A stretch of DNA of 11,190 bases from Bacillota bacterium. GTDB taxonomy: Bacteria; Bacillota_A; Clostridia; Peptostreptococcales; Anaerovoracaceae. Position 1 is the stretch's first letter. The number at the start of each line of letters is the position of its first letter. This document shows, piece by piece, positions 1 to 7,731 of the stretch. The translations under genes were made by a program, and so were the position numbers. Where the stretch lies: contig JAFRWH010000083.1 in NCBI GenBank assembly GCA_017438085.1, forward strand, positions 1-11,190, given 5' to 3'. The notes beneath the pieces were generated by a model that was not told where the DNA came from, made no database searches, and was given only the letters and a program-made list of their open reading frames with translations.

Positions 1-2631
1 AGTTGCAAAACTGAAGATCTTGTCTGATATGTCTCCTCCGTCAAATCCTATATGCCAGAGTTCCTCATGGGTCCCCGTATCGTAAACGAATATGCTGGGG
101 TCAGACTGCTCCATCTCGTGGCTGACGCTGCTGCCGGCATTTAACATGAGAAGGCTTCCATCGCCAGAAAAGCTTATATTGTTGATGCAGAGCTTATCGC
201 TTCTGTCGGTTACTGAGACCGTTCCGTCAGTTCGTCTGTAGAGCCGGCTGTGAGGATAATTCGAGCTGATGACAGCGGTCTCCTCCAGTGTTGCGGTATC
301 GATGATGCGTATATTGCCGGCGCTATCACCATTATTTGATGCCATATAGACATAAGCGCTGCCTCCGAAGATCGCCACCCTTAAGCCGCTCTGCCCCGGG
401 TAAAGAGTCTTTATGCGTTCAAGGGTATCCATATCATAAACAGCCAGGCCCTCCTTCGTGCAGACCCAAAGGGTCTTCTCATCCTCGGAAAGCAAAAGCT
501 GAGCGGAGCCTTCCGTATCCACCAGGGGCGTATTTGTTGTGCCGAAGGCCTGATCGTTTATACGCCTGGTAAGGGAAAGCTCCGGATCCAGGCTGTCCCT
601 ACGCCATATTTGTATATTATCAGCACCATAGAGGAGAACATAGGTATCGTCTGCGGAATTGTCGCTGTAGTCCCTGCTTCCGAACTCCGCTTTTTTCAGT
701 TTGAAGCTGCAGGGAATGGTCTGAAGAAGCTCGCCTTCAGCAACCGATACTATGCGTGCAGCATCATCGTCGCAGCTCAGAAGAAGCCTGCTGCTGTCCT
801 TGTTCCACTGAAAATCTTTAACAAGGTAAAGCCCGGGTTCGATAACGTTGAGTACCTTCTGGTTTACACAGTCAAGGATATATACCCTGCTGTCGTCGGT
901 AAGTACCGCAAGCACCTCGCGTTCTGCTCCGGAAAAAGCTGCCTTAACTATCGATATATTGCTTCCGGAAAACAGGGACATGTCAAGGGATGAGATCATT
1001 TTGGATTCCCCGGCATTCCAGAAGTACATAGCTTTTCGCCAGTAGCCGGCGATTATGCTGTCATCGCAGGAGACATCGATCTTATCGACCATATAGTATG
1101 TGTTGCTCATATTCGGTGAAGACCTTACGCTTTCGGCCTTTTCACCATCTATGTAGTAACGGAAAACGGTATTGTCCTGATCGCTGTGGCCCTTCATGAT
1201 GTTAACCATTATCACCGCAGGCGCCGCATCCGCATAGCTCTCAGACCGATAGCCTCCGATAACATAGCAGTTCCATCCCGTACCGCTTTTTGCCGCAATT
1301 GATCTGGCATCCTTGGGAATAAAGCCTTTCTCAGACCAGCTTTGCAGATCTCCAAGCGAAGCGTTTTCCCACTGGTAATCCCTGAAGGCAGTATTATATA
1401 TCTGATATCCGCTGAAGCTCCCCTCCTCGGAAAGCAGCAGATAGCCTCCGCCGGCCGTCATGTCATCGAAGAGTCCGGAAAATGAAGAATAGCCTTCCCT
1501 AACCTCGCCCACTATATAATCGCCCTTCTCATCCTTTCCGAGGATGGAATTGGAAATATTCGTCGTTCCCCTGTCGATGTGGTCCGGATATACTGCAAAG
1601 GGGACTAGCCTGTCGGAGAAAAAGCAGTTGATGGGAGCTTCATTAAATGAATATGCCGGTTCGAGGGCTTTTCCCGTGTTGAGATCCCAGGCTGTTATAT
1701 ATCCGGGACTGAGGCGCGAAAAGCAATAGATCTCATTTTCACTTGCCCTGAAGCTTTCAAGGCCCGGGATATCTATGATATCGACGGAATGGTACAGATC
1801 GTCTCCGGAGCCGGAGAATATGGCATTCTGTAGGGAATATAGGGCATCGCTCACAAATGGGCGCTCGGGATCATCGAGATCCTTCGGAAGTGCTTCCAGG
1901 GAAAGAAGCAGTGAAAGCATCATTTCTCCGTTATCCAGAGCTTCATTTGCGCTTTTCGCAAGCCATTTGGATTCTGCCGTCAGCGCTTCATTTCTCTGGG
2001 CAGTGATCTCGGCGTTTTTGTGCACTGTATAGCCCAGAAAGCCTGCCAATGCCGCGAAAGCCATAGCGATAAGGCCTGCAGCTATGCGGGTCTTTCTTTT
2101 TCTTGCCCTCTGCTTCAGGTCGTCATAGCTTATGCCAAGCATGGCGGCGATAAGGCGGAGCTTTTCGCTTTTGAGTTTCCGGACTGAGCCCTCTATGGTG
2201 CCAGCCCTCACGTCTGCAGCCAGAGGCTCGATCTCTATAGTCCTGCCGTTCTCCTCCCTGAAGCAGAGCTCGGGAGGGAAGGATTCAGAGGGCTCTCCCT
2301 CTGCCAGAACGGTCAGTATATGATCCTGTTTTCCAAGGGAAATAAAATACCGGAGCTCCTCCATGCACCATCTGGAGGCAAGGTATTTCGGTGAGCATAT
2401 GCAGATCAGCCAGTCGCTGTTTTCCAAAGCCCTGTGTATGTCCTCGCCAAGATCCGTGGACAGCGTAAGCTCATCCTGGTCCCTGAAGACCCGGCCCATC
2501 CTTTTAATTCCCCTTGAGCTTTTTATCTGAGAAGGTATGCTGAAGTTCTCTATATATGAGGCCAGTTTTTTTGCGATATCCGCATCAGGCGAAACATGCC
2601 GGTAGGATATAAAGGCTGTATAATGGGTCAT
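1..2631 (-). CDS. TIR domain, membrane helix and beta-propeller-like protein (partial, runs off the left edge)
   Basis: The frame is open from the ATG at 2631 to the window edge (877 codons, no stop). Residues 1-110 form a TIR domain: FISYRH at 7-12, RVFRDQDEL at 47-55, then a Ser-Pro loop and SRWCMEEL at 86-93. The last fits the WCxxE motif, placing the conserved glutamate of TIR NADases at E92. A basic stretch (KQRARKRKTR, 173-182) precedes one hydrophobic helix at about 183-203, so the TIR domain should be cytoplasmic and the rest outside. Residues 205-250 are a helical linker of the kind (QRNEAL, LAKSANEAL, LLLSLEAL) seen before WD40 regions in large STAND-type and TIR proteins. From about 280 on, repeated beta-rich units such as SGDGSLLML (822-830) followed by FVYDTGT (848-854) suggest degenerate WD40/YVTN blades. 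The start follows GGAG (2638-2641) by 6 bases. NAD cleavage and a sensing role are inference from the family. The C-terminus is unseen. Confidence 0.88.
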   Translation of the reverse strand, partial: MTHYTAFISYRHVSPDADIAKKLASYIENFSIPSQIKSSRGIKRMGRVFRDQDELTLSTDLGEDIHRALENSDWLICICSPKYLASRWCMEELRYFISLGKQDHILTVLAEGEPSESFPPELCFREENGRTIEIEPLAADVRAGTIEGSVRKLKSEKLRLIAAMLGISYDDLKQRARKRKTRIAAGLIAMAFAALAGFLGYTVHKNAEITAQRNEALTAESKWLAKSANEALDNGEMMLSLLLSLEALPKDLDDPERPFVSDALYSLQNAIFSGSGDDLYHSVDIIDIPGLESFRASENEIYCFSRLSPGYITAWDLNTGKALEPAYSFNEAPINCFFSDRLVPFAVYPDHIDRGTTNISNSILGKDEKGDYIVGEVREGYSSFSGLFDDMTAGGGYLLLSEEGSFSGYQIYNTAFRDYQWENASLGDLQSWSEKGFIPKDARSIAAKSGTGWNCYVIGGYRSESYADAAPAVIMVNIMKGHSDQDNTVFRYYIDGEKAESVRSSPNMSNTYYMVDKIDVSCDDSIIAGYWRKAMYFWNAGESKMISSLDMSLFSGSNISIVKAAFSGAEREVLAVLTDDSRVYILDCVNQKVLNVIEPGLYLVKDFQWNKDSSRLLLSCDDDAARIVSVAEGELLQTIPCSFKLKKAEFGSRDYSDNSADDTYVLLYGADNIQIWRRDSLDPELSLTRRINDQAFGTTNTPLVDTEGSAQLLLSEDEKTLWVCTKEGLAVYDMDTLERIKTLYPGQSGLRVAIFGGSAYVYMASNNGDSAGNIRIIDTATLEETAVISSNYPHSRLYRRTDGTVSVTDRSDKLCINNISFSGDGSLLMLNAGSSVSHEMEQSDPSIFVYDTGTHEELWHIGFDGGDISDKIFSFAT

Positions 2632-2644
2632 GATAAACTCCGAT

Positions 2645-2695
2645 AAAAAATGCAGCGCATTGTTCGATTCAATAGTAGCATCCACAAGCGCTGCA
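2645..2695 (-). terminator. Intrinsic terminator in the leader of the TIR gene
   Basis: Read on the minus strand, a perfect 8-base stem (TGCAGCGC at 2695-2688 with GCGCTGCA at 2658-2651) is followed directly by six T (2650-2645). The stem can extend inward by TTGT/ACAA across one bulged T, leaving a loop of about 20 bases. It lies 83 bases after the stop of the second ABC gene and can end that operon. It also lies only 14 bases before the ATG of the TIR gene, too close for a separate promoter between them. Any transcript of the TIR gene therefore has to pass it. Confidence 0.72.
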
Positions 2696-2703
2696 GTAAA
2701 GCT

Positions 2704-2732
2704 TATATATGATCTCAGAGCCTGTATGGAAA
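2704..2732 (-). promoter_or_regulatory. Possible sigma-A-type promoter for the TIR gene
   Basis: On the minus strand TTTCCA (2732-2727, four of six matches to the -35 consensus) is separated by 17 bases from TATATA (2709-2704). Initiation would fall near 2698-2696, at the foot of the terminator stem, giving a leader of about 65 bases with the hairpin at its 5' end. The match is moderate and the region is AT-rich, so this may be chance. The alternative is read-through from the ABC operon. Confidence 0.35.
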
Positions 2733-2777
2733 CAGACCATTTACTTAAGAATGGTTTTCAGTGCTATCCGAAAGACG

Positions 2778-4622
2778 TCAGATGGCTTCTGCGTTTACGA
2801 ACTGGGCATTCCAGAGCTGCCAGTAGAAGCCGCCCTTTGCCAGCAGATCCTCGTGATTGCCGGATTCGACTATATCCCCGTCCTTCATTACCAGTATCAC
2901 ATCGGACTCCCTGATGGTCGAAAGCCTGTGCGCAATGGTAAAGGAGGTGCGCCCTTCTGTCAGCTTTTCCATGGCGTTCTGCACCAACTGCTCGGTACGG
3001 GTGTCGACGGAGGATGTTGCTTCGTCCAGTATCAGCAGCGGCGCGTTTTTGATCATTGCCCTTGCTATGGTCATAAGCTGCCTCTGGCCGGCTGACATGT
3101 TGGAATCGTCTGTCAGAACGGTATCGTAGCCCTTGGGCAGACTCATGATGTACCTGTGAAGCCCTACAGCCTTGCAGGCTTCGATCACCTTTTCGTCCGG
3201 CACGTTCTTCATGCTGTAGACTATATTCTCTTTGATGCTGCCTTCAAACAGCCAGGAATCCTGAAGCACCATGCAGAAAAGATCGTGTACATTCTCACGG
3301 GTCATGTCCGACGTTTTTATGCCATCGATGGATATATATCCGCCGTCAAGCTCGTAGAAGCGCATAAGCAGATTCACGATGGTGGTCTTTCCTGCTCCGG
3401 TAGGTCCTACTATGGCAACCTTTTTCCCTGCGTCTATCTTTGCGGAGAAGTCGTTGATTATGATCTTTCCCGGCTCATAGCCGAACTTGACATGGCTGAA
3501 TTCCACCTCTCCCTTTACGTCCCCTTTGGGATCGATGAAGGCTGTTTTGCTGCTTTCATCCGCCATCTGGGGCTCCTCAAGGAAACCGAAGATGCGTTCG
3601 GCTGCGGCTGCGGCGGACTGAAGCTCCGTAGTCGACTGGGCCACCATGCTGAGGGGCTGGATGAATAGCTTTACGTAGATTATGAATGCCACTATAACGC
3701 CGAAGCTTATATCGCCGCGGGCAGTAAGAATCGCGCCCTCGACGCAGACCGCCACATAGCCGATGTTGCCGACGAGAGTCATCAGCGGATTCATAATTCC
3801 GGACAGGAACTGGCTCATAAGATTGCTTGTATAGAGCTTTTCGTTAAGATCGTCGAAGACCTCCAGAGCCTCATCTTCGCCGTTGTAGGCTTTTACTATG
3901 TCGTGACCTGCGAAGGTCTCCTCCACATGGCCGTTTATCTTGCCGAGGTAGACCTGCCTTGCTACAAAATGCTTCTGAGAGACCTTTATTATTATGTTCA
4001 TGCCCACAAAGCCTATGATGCTGGCGCCAAGAGCTGTAAAACCAAGTATCAGGTTGGCGGCGAGCATCAGAGCTCCGCTACCGAGTATCTGAATGATGGC
4101 TCCGAGCATCTGGGGCAGCGCATTGTTCAGGGACATTCCGACAGTGTCTACGTCATTGGTGACCCTGCTCAGCAGGTCGCCAAAGGATGCGGAATCGAAG
4201 CGCGACAGCGGGACCTCGTTGATCTTGTGGTCTATGCCCTTGCGCATCTGATGCATTATATACTGGGTGACATTGGTCATGGAGAAGCCCCTGGTATAGG
4301 CAAGAACGCCGCTCAGGACATAGTAGCCGCCAGTCACAAGGCTGAGCCTCAGTATGGCTTCCGTATCCGGACTTCCGCTCTCCATGCCCGCGCTTATAAG
4401 ATCTGTGATGTTTTTGAGCCTGTTAGGTCCAAGCAGCAGCAGGCTGATGCTGACCACCGTGCAGATGATGGCAAGCGCAAACCAGCCCTTTTTATCCTTA
4501 CCGAAATAGTATACGGATTTCCAGGCTGCCTTGAAATCGTGAGGCTTTTCGGCGACCCTCATTCCGTGGCCGCCTCTTCTGTTCATGGACACTGAACCAA
4601 GTTCGTACTGATTTTTTGCCAT
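2778..4622 (-). CDS. ABC exporter half-transporter with consensus ATPase residues (heterodimer partner 2)
   Basis: This 614-residue half-transporter has an N-terminal extension of about 40 residues, a six-helix exporter domain at about 45-330 and a nucleotide-binding domain at about 370-600. Visible motifs are Walker A GPTGAGKTT (406-414), Q-loop Q454, Walker B LLILDE with catalytic E534, and H-loop H565. The signature is MSAGQ (509-513) rather than LSGGQ. In heterodimeric exporters of the BmrCD/LmrCD/TM287-288 type this pattern marks the subunit that supplies the hydrolytic Walker residues, paired with the partner's intact signature. AAGGAGG ends 7 bases before the ATG and touches the stop of the preceding gene, 12 bases away, so both are on one mRNA. 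The likely role is export of drugs or other hydrophobic compounds or peptides; the substrate cannot be read from the sequence. The Gly/Arg-rich tract near residues 15-22 (RRGGHGMR) looks familiar from clostridial exporters of this kind. Confidence 0.95.
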   Translation of the reverse strand: MAKNQYELGSVSMNRRGGHGMRVAEKPHDFKAAWKSVYYFGKDKKGWFALAIICTVVSISLLLLGPNRLKNITDLISAGMESGSPDTEAILRLSLVTGGYYVLSGVLAYTRGFSMTNVTQYIMHQMRKGIDHKINEVPLSRFDSASFGDLLSRVTNDVDTVGMSLNNALPQMLGAIIQILGSGALMLAANLILGFTALGASIIGFVGMNIIIKVSQKHFVARQVYLGKINGHVEETFAGHDIVKAYNGEDEALEVFDDLNEKLYTSNLMSQFLSGIMNPLMTLVGNIGYVAVCVEGAILTARGDISFGVIVAFIIYVKLFIQPLSMVAQSTTELQSAAAAAERIFGFLEEPQMADESSKTAFIDPKGDVKGEVEFSHVKFGYEPGKIIINDFSAKIDAGKKVAIVGPTGAGKTTIVNLLMRFYELDGGYISIDGIKTSDMTRENVHDLFCMVLQDSWLFEGSIKENIVYSMKNVPDEKVIEACKAVGLHRYIMSLPKGYDTVLTDDSNMSAGQRQLMTIARAMIKNAPLLILDEATSSVDTRTEQLVQNAMEKLTEGRTSFTIAHRLSTIRESDVILVMKDGDIVESGNHEDLLAKGGFYWQLWNAQFVNAEAI

Positions 4623-4634
4623 TTCAGTGCCTCC

Positions 4635-6395
4635 TTACTCAAGATCTTCTTCAGAGAGCTGGGTATAGGCTATCTCCTGATAGACCTTGCAGCTCTTCAT
4701 CAGTTCTTTGTGCGTGCCTTCTGCAATTATCCTGCCCTCGTCCATTACGAGTATCTTGTCGGCGTCGCGTATGGTTCCGATGCGCTGCGCCACGATAATG
4801 CTGGTGACACCTGCGGTCTTTTCCTTCAGTTCCGCTCTGAGCAGCTTATCCGTGCGGTAGTCCAAGGCAGAGAAGGTATCGTCGAACAGATAGATCTCCG
4901 GCTTTCTTGCAACTGCTCTTGCGATGGAAAGGCGCTGCCTCTGGCCACCGGAAACATTCATGCCGCCTCTGGAGATGTCGCCGTCATAGCCCTTATCCAT
5001 GCGTTCGACAAAGTCCTTTGCCTGCGCTATGGCCACGGCTTCCTCCACAGCTTCTCTTCCGGTCTTTTCCTTTCCGTTATCGCCGTAGGCCACATTTGAA
5101 GCGACGCTGCCTGTAAACAGTATGGCTCTCTGGGGCGCCAGGCCTATCTTGTTGTGCAGAGCTCTCTGGGTGTATTCGCGCACATCCCTGCCGTCCACCA
5201 GGACCTGGCCGGATTCCACATCATAGAAACGGACTATAAGGTTGAGTAGCGTTGATTTTCCGCTGCCCGTGGCTCCTATAATTGCAGTTGTCTTACCCTG
5301 CTCTGCCGTGAAGCTTATATCAGTAAGAGCATCGGATTCTGTTCCCGGATACCTGTAGCATACATTCCTGAACTCCACTCTTCCTTCCATGCCGGGCAGT
5401 CCTTCCGTTTCAGTACCATCCGTAAGCACAGGCTGGGTGTCCAGTATCTGGTTGATCCTTTCAGATGCGACCATGGCTCTGGGCAGCATGTTGAATATCA
5501 TGTTGAGACTCATGAAAGCCATTAGCAGCTTGGATGCGTAGGTGGAGAAGACTACCATCGCAGCGAAAATGCCGAGCTGTTCTGCTGCATTGGCAGACTG
5601 CGCTATCATAAATGCGCCGGTGCAGTAGATCGCAATGGTAAGTCCGTTGTTTACTATGGTCATGGTGGGCTGCATAAGCGCCATGGCATGACGCGCCTTC
5701 CGCTGATTGACGGTATAGGTCCTGTTTATCTCCTCGAATCTCGCTTCCTGGAATTCCTCCGCATTGTAAGCCCGGACTACCCTTATGCCTGTCATGTTGT
5801 CTCTCATAGTGCGGTTCAGATCGTCGTTCAGTATCTGGTTCCTGCGCATTTTGGGATGGGCATACATCACCATGAAGACCACAAGGCAGAGCACTATAGC
5901 TACTGCAATGCTGGTGATGACCGACCACTGAAAATAGCGGCCGGAGATCTTCATAAGCGCGATTATCGCTATCACAGGGGCCTGCACTATGCGGGTGAGG
6001 CCTCTTGAAACAAAGTTCTGCAGCTGCTGCACATCGTTGGTGGATCTGGTTATAAGTGAGCCTATGGAAAAGCGGTCGATCTCCTCCATGGAGAAGCTCT
6101 CCACCTTCACGAAGATCTTGCGGCGGAGCATCCTCGAAAAAGACGCTGCCAGTCTGGCAGAGAGGTAATCGCTTAGTATGAGCACCAGCATGCTTGCGAA
6201 GGCACAGAGCAGCATAAAGCCGCCGGACCTTAAAACAGCCGAGACAACGGCAGTGCCCGACTTGACCATGGTTGTGATGTCCGACATGTAATCGGGTATC
6301 TTAAGATCCAGCCAGACCTGCACCATTATGAAAGATATGTTCGTAAGAAGCAGCATCCAGTGGCCCGGCTTCATGTTTTTAAGCATTTTGATCAT
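4635..6395 (-). CDS. ABC exporter half-transporter with degenerate Walker B and H-loop (heterodimer partner 1)
   Basis: This 586-residue protein has a membrane domain (hydrophobic helices from about residue 13 to 310) and a nucleotide-binding domain at about 338-570. Walker A is GATGSGKST (374-382), the Q-loop residue is Q422 and the signature VSGGQ (481-485) is intact. The residue after Walker B aspartate is D506 (LFDD) instead of the catalytic glutamate, and the switch histidine is replaced by Q537 (IIVAQRI). These are the known degenerate-site changes of heterodimeric exporters. Its intact signature complements the altered signature of the next gene, so the two should form one transporter with one active and one regulatory ATP site. 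The ATG overlaps the regulator's stop by four bases (ATGA), and a strong GGAGGTGA inside the last codons of the regulator provides the ribosome site. Control by that MarR-type regulator is inferred from position. Confidence 0.95.
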   Translation of the reverse strand: MIKMLKNMKPGHWMLLLTNISFIMVQVWLDLKIPDYMSDITTMVKSGTAVVSAVLRSGGFMLLCAFASMLVLILSDYLSARLAASFSRMLRRKIFVKVESFSMEEIDRFSIGSLITRSTNDVQQLQNFVSRGLTRIVQAPVIAIIALMKISGRYFQWSVITSIAVAIVLCLVVFMVMYAHPKMRRNQILNDDLNRTMRDNMTGIRVVRAYNAEEFQEARFEEINRTYTVNQRKARHAMALMQPTMTIVNNGLTIAIYCTGAFMIAQSANAAEQLGIFAAMVVFSTYASKLLMAFMSLNMIFNMLPRAMVASERINQILDTQPVLTDGTETEGLPGMEGRVEFRNVCYRYPGTESDALTDISFTAEQGKTTAIIGATGSGKSTLLNLIVRFYDVESGQVLVDGRDVREYTQRALHNKIGLAPQRAILFTGSVASNVAYGDNGKEKTGREAVEEAVAIAQAKDFVERMDKGYDGDISRGGMNVSGGQRQRLSIARAVARKPEIYLFDDTFSALDYRTDKLLRAELKEKTAGVTSIIVAQRIGTIRDADKILVMDEGRIIAEGTHKELMKSCKVYQEIAYTQLSEEDLE

Positions 6396-6838
6396 AAAGC
6401 GCTCACCTCCGGGTTATTAAGCATCTCCGAGGCTTTGTCTGCTATATCCTGAAGCATGGAACTGAGACGCTCCTTTTCTTCCGGACTGATGTCCTCAAGC
6501 ACGTGTTCATCCCAGCAGCTTCTGATCTCTCTTATGCGGGGAAGAAGATCCAGGCCTTTTTCGCTCGGATAAAGTTCAAGTATGCGGCGGTCCTGCGGGC
6601 TCACCTGCCTGTTTACAAGGCCTTTTTCTTCCATGAGGGAAAGGCGCCTGGCCAGATTGCCTTTGTCCATTAAAAGAAGCCGGGAGAGGTTCTCCTGGGA
6701 GATGCCCGGGTTTTCGCAGATCCTCAGAAGGCATGTGCCCTCGCCTCTGCCAAGTCCCAAAGCCTCATATTCCCTTACGAAATACTGCTTCCGGCTCTGT
6801 CTTATGCTGTCTAACAGATCAAGTATACGTTCACTCAT
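6392..6838 (-). CDS. MarR-family transcriptional regulator of the ABC exporter operon
   Basis: The 148-residue length is typical of MarR proteins. The winged helix is clear: ISQENLSRLLLMDKGNLARRL (46-66) forms the helix-turn-helix, followed by MEEKGLVNRQVSPQDRRILEL (69-89), the wing with its usual D-R-R residues, then helices to the end for dimerisation. MarR proteins bind palindromes as dimers, often repress their own operon, and release DNA on binding a small ligand. Here a long palindrome covers the promoter immediately upstream, so autorepression with ligand-induced expression of the exporter is the natural reading (inference). No good Shine-Dalgarno sequence precedes the ATG (the bases before it are AACGATTTTATT), which suggests weak translation of the regulator, while the transporter gene has a strong site. 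Confidence 0.92.
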   Translation of the reverse strand: MSERILDLLDSIRQSRKQYFVREYEALGLGRGEGTCLLRICENPGISQENLSRLLLMDKGNLARRLSLMEEKGLVNRQVSPQDRRILELYPSEKGLDLLPRIREIRSCWDEHVLEDISPEEKERLSSMLQDIADKASEMLNNPEVSAL

Positions 6839-6843
6839 AATAA

Positions 6844-6880
6844 AATCGTTGTATTTGCAATGGTTGCTAATACAACGATT
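6844..6880. promoter_or_regulatory. 37-base palindromic operator, probably for the MarR regulator
   Basis: Two 17-base arms flank a 3-base centre. The left arm (6844-6860) is AATCGTTGTATTTGCAA and the right arm (6864-6880) is TTGCTAATACAACGATT; they pair at 16 of 17 positions. The palindrome overlaps the last three bases of the -10 box and the expected start of transcription, so a bound dimer would block RNA polymerase. Because transcription would begin inside it, only about half would be in the mRNA, which argues for a DNA operator over an RNA hairpin. At 37 bases it is longer than one MarR dimer usually needs, so two dimers may bind. Confidence 0.75.
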
Positions 6881-6906
6881 ATTGCACTATATATATGCAT
6901 TGTCAA
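6878..6906 (-). promoter_or_regulatory. Sigma-A-type promoter of the marR-ABC operon
   Basis: On the minus strand a perfect TTGACA (6906-6901) is followed by a 17-base spacer and AATAAT (6883-6878, five of six matches to TATAAT). The spacer is AT-rich (ATATATA). Transcription should start near 6872-6870, giving a leader of about 33 bases before the regulator's ATG. No terminator is visible between the HAD gene stop (6918) and this promoter, so some read-through from the upstream operon is possible. Confidence 0.78.
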
Positions 6907-6917
6907 GTATAGAGATT

Positions 6918-7718
6918 CTATCCTGTAACAGTATCAAGCAATCCGGCAAGCTTTCTGATGCTCATGGCTTTCAGATAGTATTTCGGAGTGATGGATGCAT
7001 GGCAGTCAGTCAGCCCGCTTTCTGCGGGATCCGGAGATAAAAGCCTTACTTTATCCTCCTGTGGCGAGAGCGCTGAAAGTATATAGCAGCCATCGATGCC
7101 TGCAAGCGAAGCTCCTCCGATATCGCAGCGAAGGTCATTGCCAACCATCAGGCAATCCGAAGCTTCAAGTCCGTATTTTTTCAGCGGAAGCCCGAAGAAA
7201 TCAGGATCGGGTTTTTTTATGCCGTAGTCTGAAGATATAAAAATATCGTCAAAGCTGTCACAGATCCCGAGCATCGTGAGTTCTGGCCAGGTAAATGCCT
7301 TCTGGGCGTTGGAGAGCAGAATGACCTTTATCCCTTTATTTCTGAGGCGTTGCAGCAATTCCCCGGCTCCAGCATAAAGCCTTATGTGAGTAGTGGAAAG
7401 CCTTCGGAATTCCCGGGCGGCAAATATTTCCAGCGGAATGTCCTCTTTGCCTGTGTGCTTTCCGTTCTTCAGAAGCCTGCGGAATACATTCTGAATGTCT
7501 ATTTCAACATTCTCCTTCCCGCTTTTCTGCATCAGGCGCTGCTCTTCTTCTCTGCAGAAGCTGAAATACGCCGTTCTGAGTTCCTCAGGCGTATAGCTTA
7601 TCCCCCGTTCGGCAAAAAAAGAAGCCATTCCGCGCCAGAGCGCGGGACTGACTTCATCAGTATGTATGTCCACAAGAGTTCCGTAGAGATCGAATAAAAC
7701 CGTGCTGTATCTCTTCAA
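6918..7718 (-). CDS. HAD-family hydrolase (phosphatase-like), TTG start
   Basis: A HAD-superfamily phosphatase of 266 residues from the chosen start. Motif I is VLFDLYGTLVD (7-17) with nucleophile D10 and a tyrosine where many members have the second aspartate; motif II is LLSNAQ with S136; motif III is IKKPDP with K169; motif IV is GNDLRCD with D195 and D199. The helical segment at about 25-115 would be the cap. It resembles the broad phosphoglycolate phosphatase/YjjG-like group, and the substrate cannot be told. The TTG at 7718 is preferred: the protein then starts MKRYSTVLFDLYG, as is usual for the family, 13 bases after the flavin reductase stop, with AAGGGTGG upstream. A GTG at 7727 is possible. 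The open frame reaches an ATG at 7784, but that start would overlap the flavin reductase gene by 53 bases. Confidence 0.88.
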   Translation of the reverse strand: MKRYSTVLFDLYGTLVDIHTDEVSPALWRGMASFFAERGISYTPEELRTAYFSFCREEEQRLMQKSGKENVEIDIQNVFRRLLKNGKHTGKEDIPLEIFAAREFRRLSTTHIRLYAGAGELLQRLRNKGIKVILLSNAQKAFTWPELTMLGICDSFDDIFISSDYGIKKPDPDFFGLPLKKYGLEASDCLMVGNDLRCDIGGASLAGIDGCYILSALSPQEDKVRLLSPDPAESGLTDCHASITPKYYLKAMSIRKLAGLLDTVTG

Positions 7719-7731
7719 AGGATCCACCCTT

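Noticed and set aside
336..2323. Several short plus-strand frames (60-130 codons) in the left 2.3 kb
   Set aside because: The minus strand holds one uninterrupted 877-codon frame with a clear TIR domain over the whole region, so these are shadows and the region is not intergenic.
2736..2755. Small inverted repeat ACCATT/AATGGT after the second ABC gene
   Set aside because: Only 6 AT-rich pairs with no T tract after it; the GC-rich hairpin at 2651-2695 is a much better terminator.
3903..4595. Long plus-strand open frame (230 codons) opposite the second ABC gene
   Set aside because: It lies entirely antisense to a clearly real transporter with all family motifs, has no ribosome site or recognisable domain, and its composition is that of a reverse-strand shadow.
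5461..5928. 155-codon minus-strand frame inside the first ABC gene
   Set aside because: It is in another frame of the same strand, gives a His/Ser/Arg-rich product and overlaps a well-supported transporter domain.
2632..6838. Idea that the MarR-ABC genes and the TIR gene form one functional system
   Set aside because: A good terminator and 146 bases separate them, and MarR-ABC exporter cassettes are common on their own; adjacency alone is not enough.
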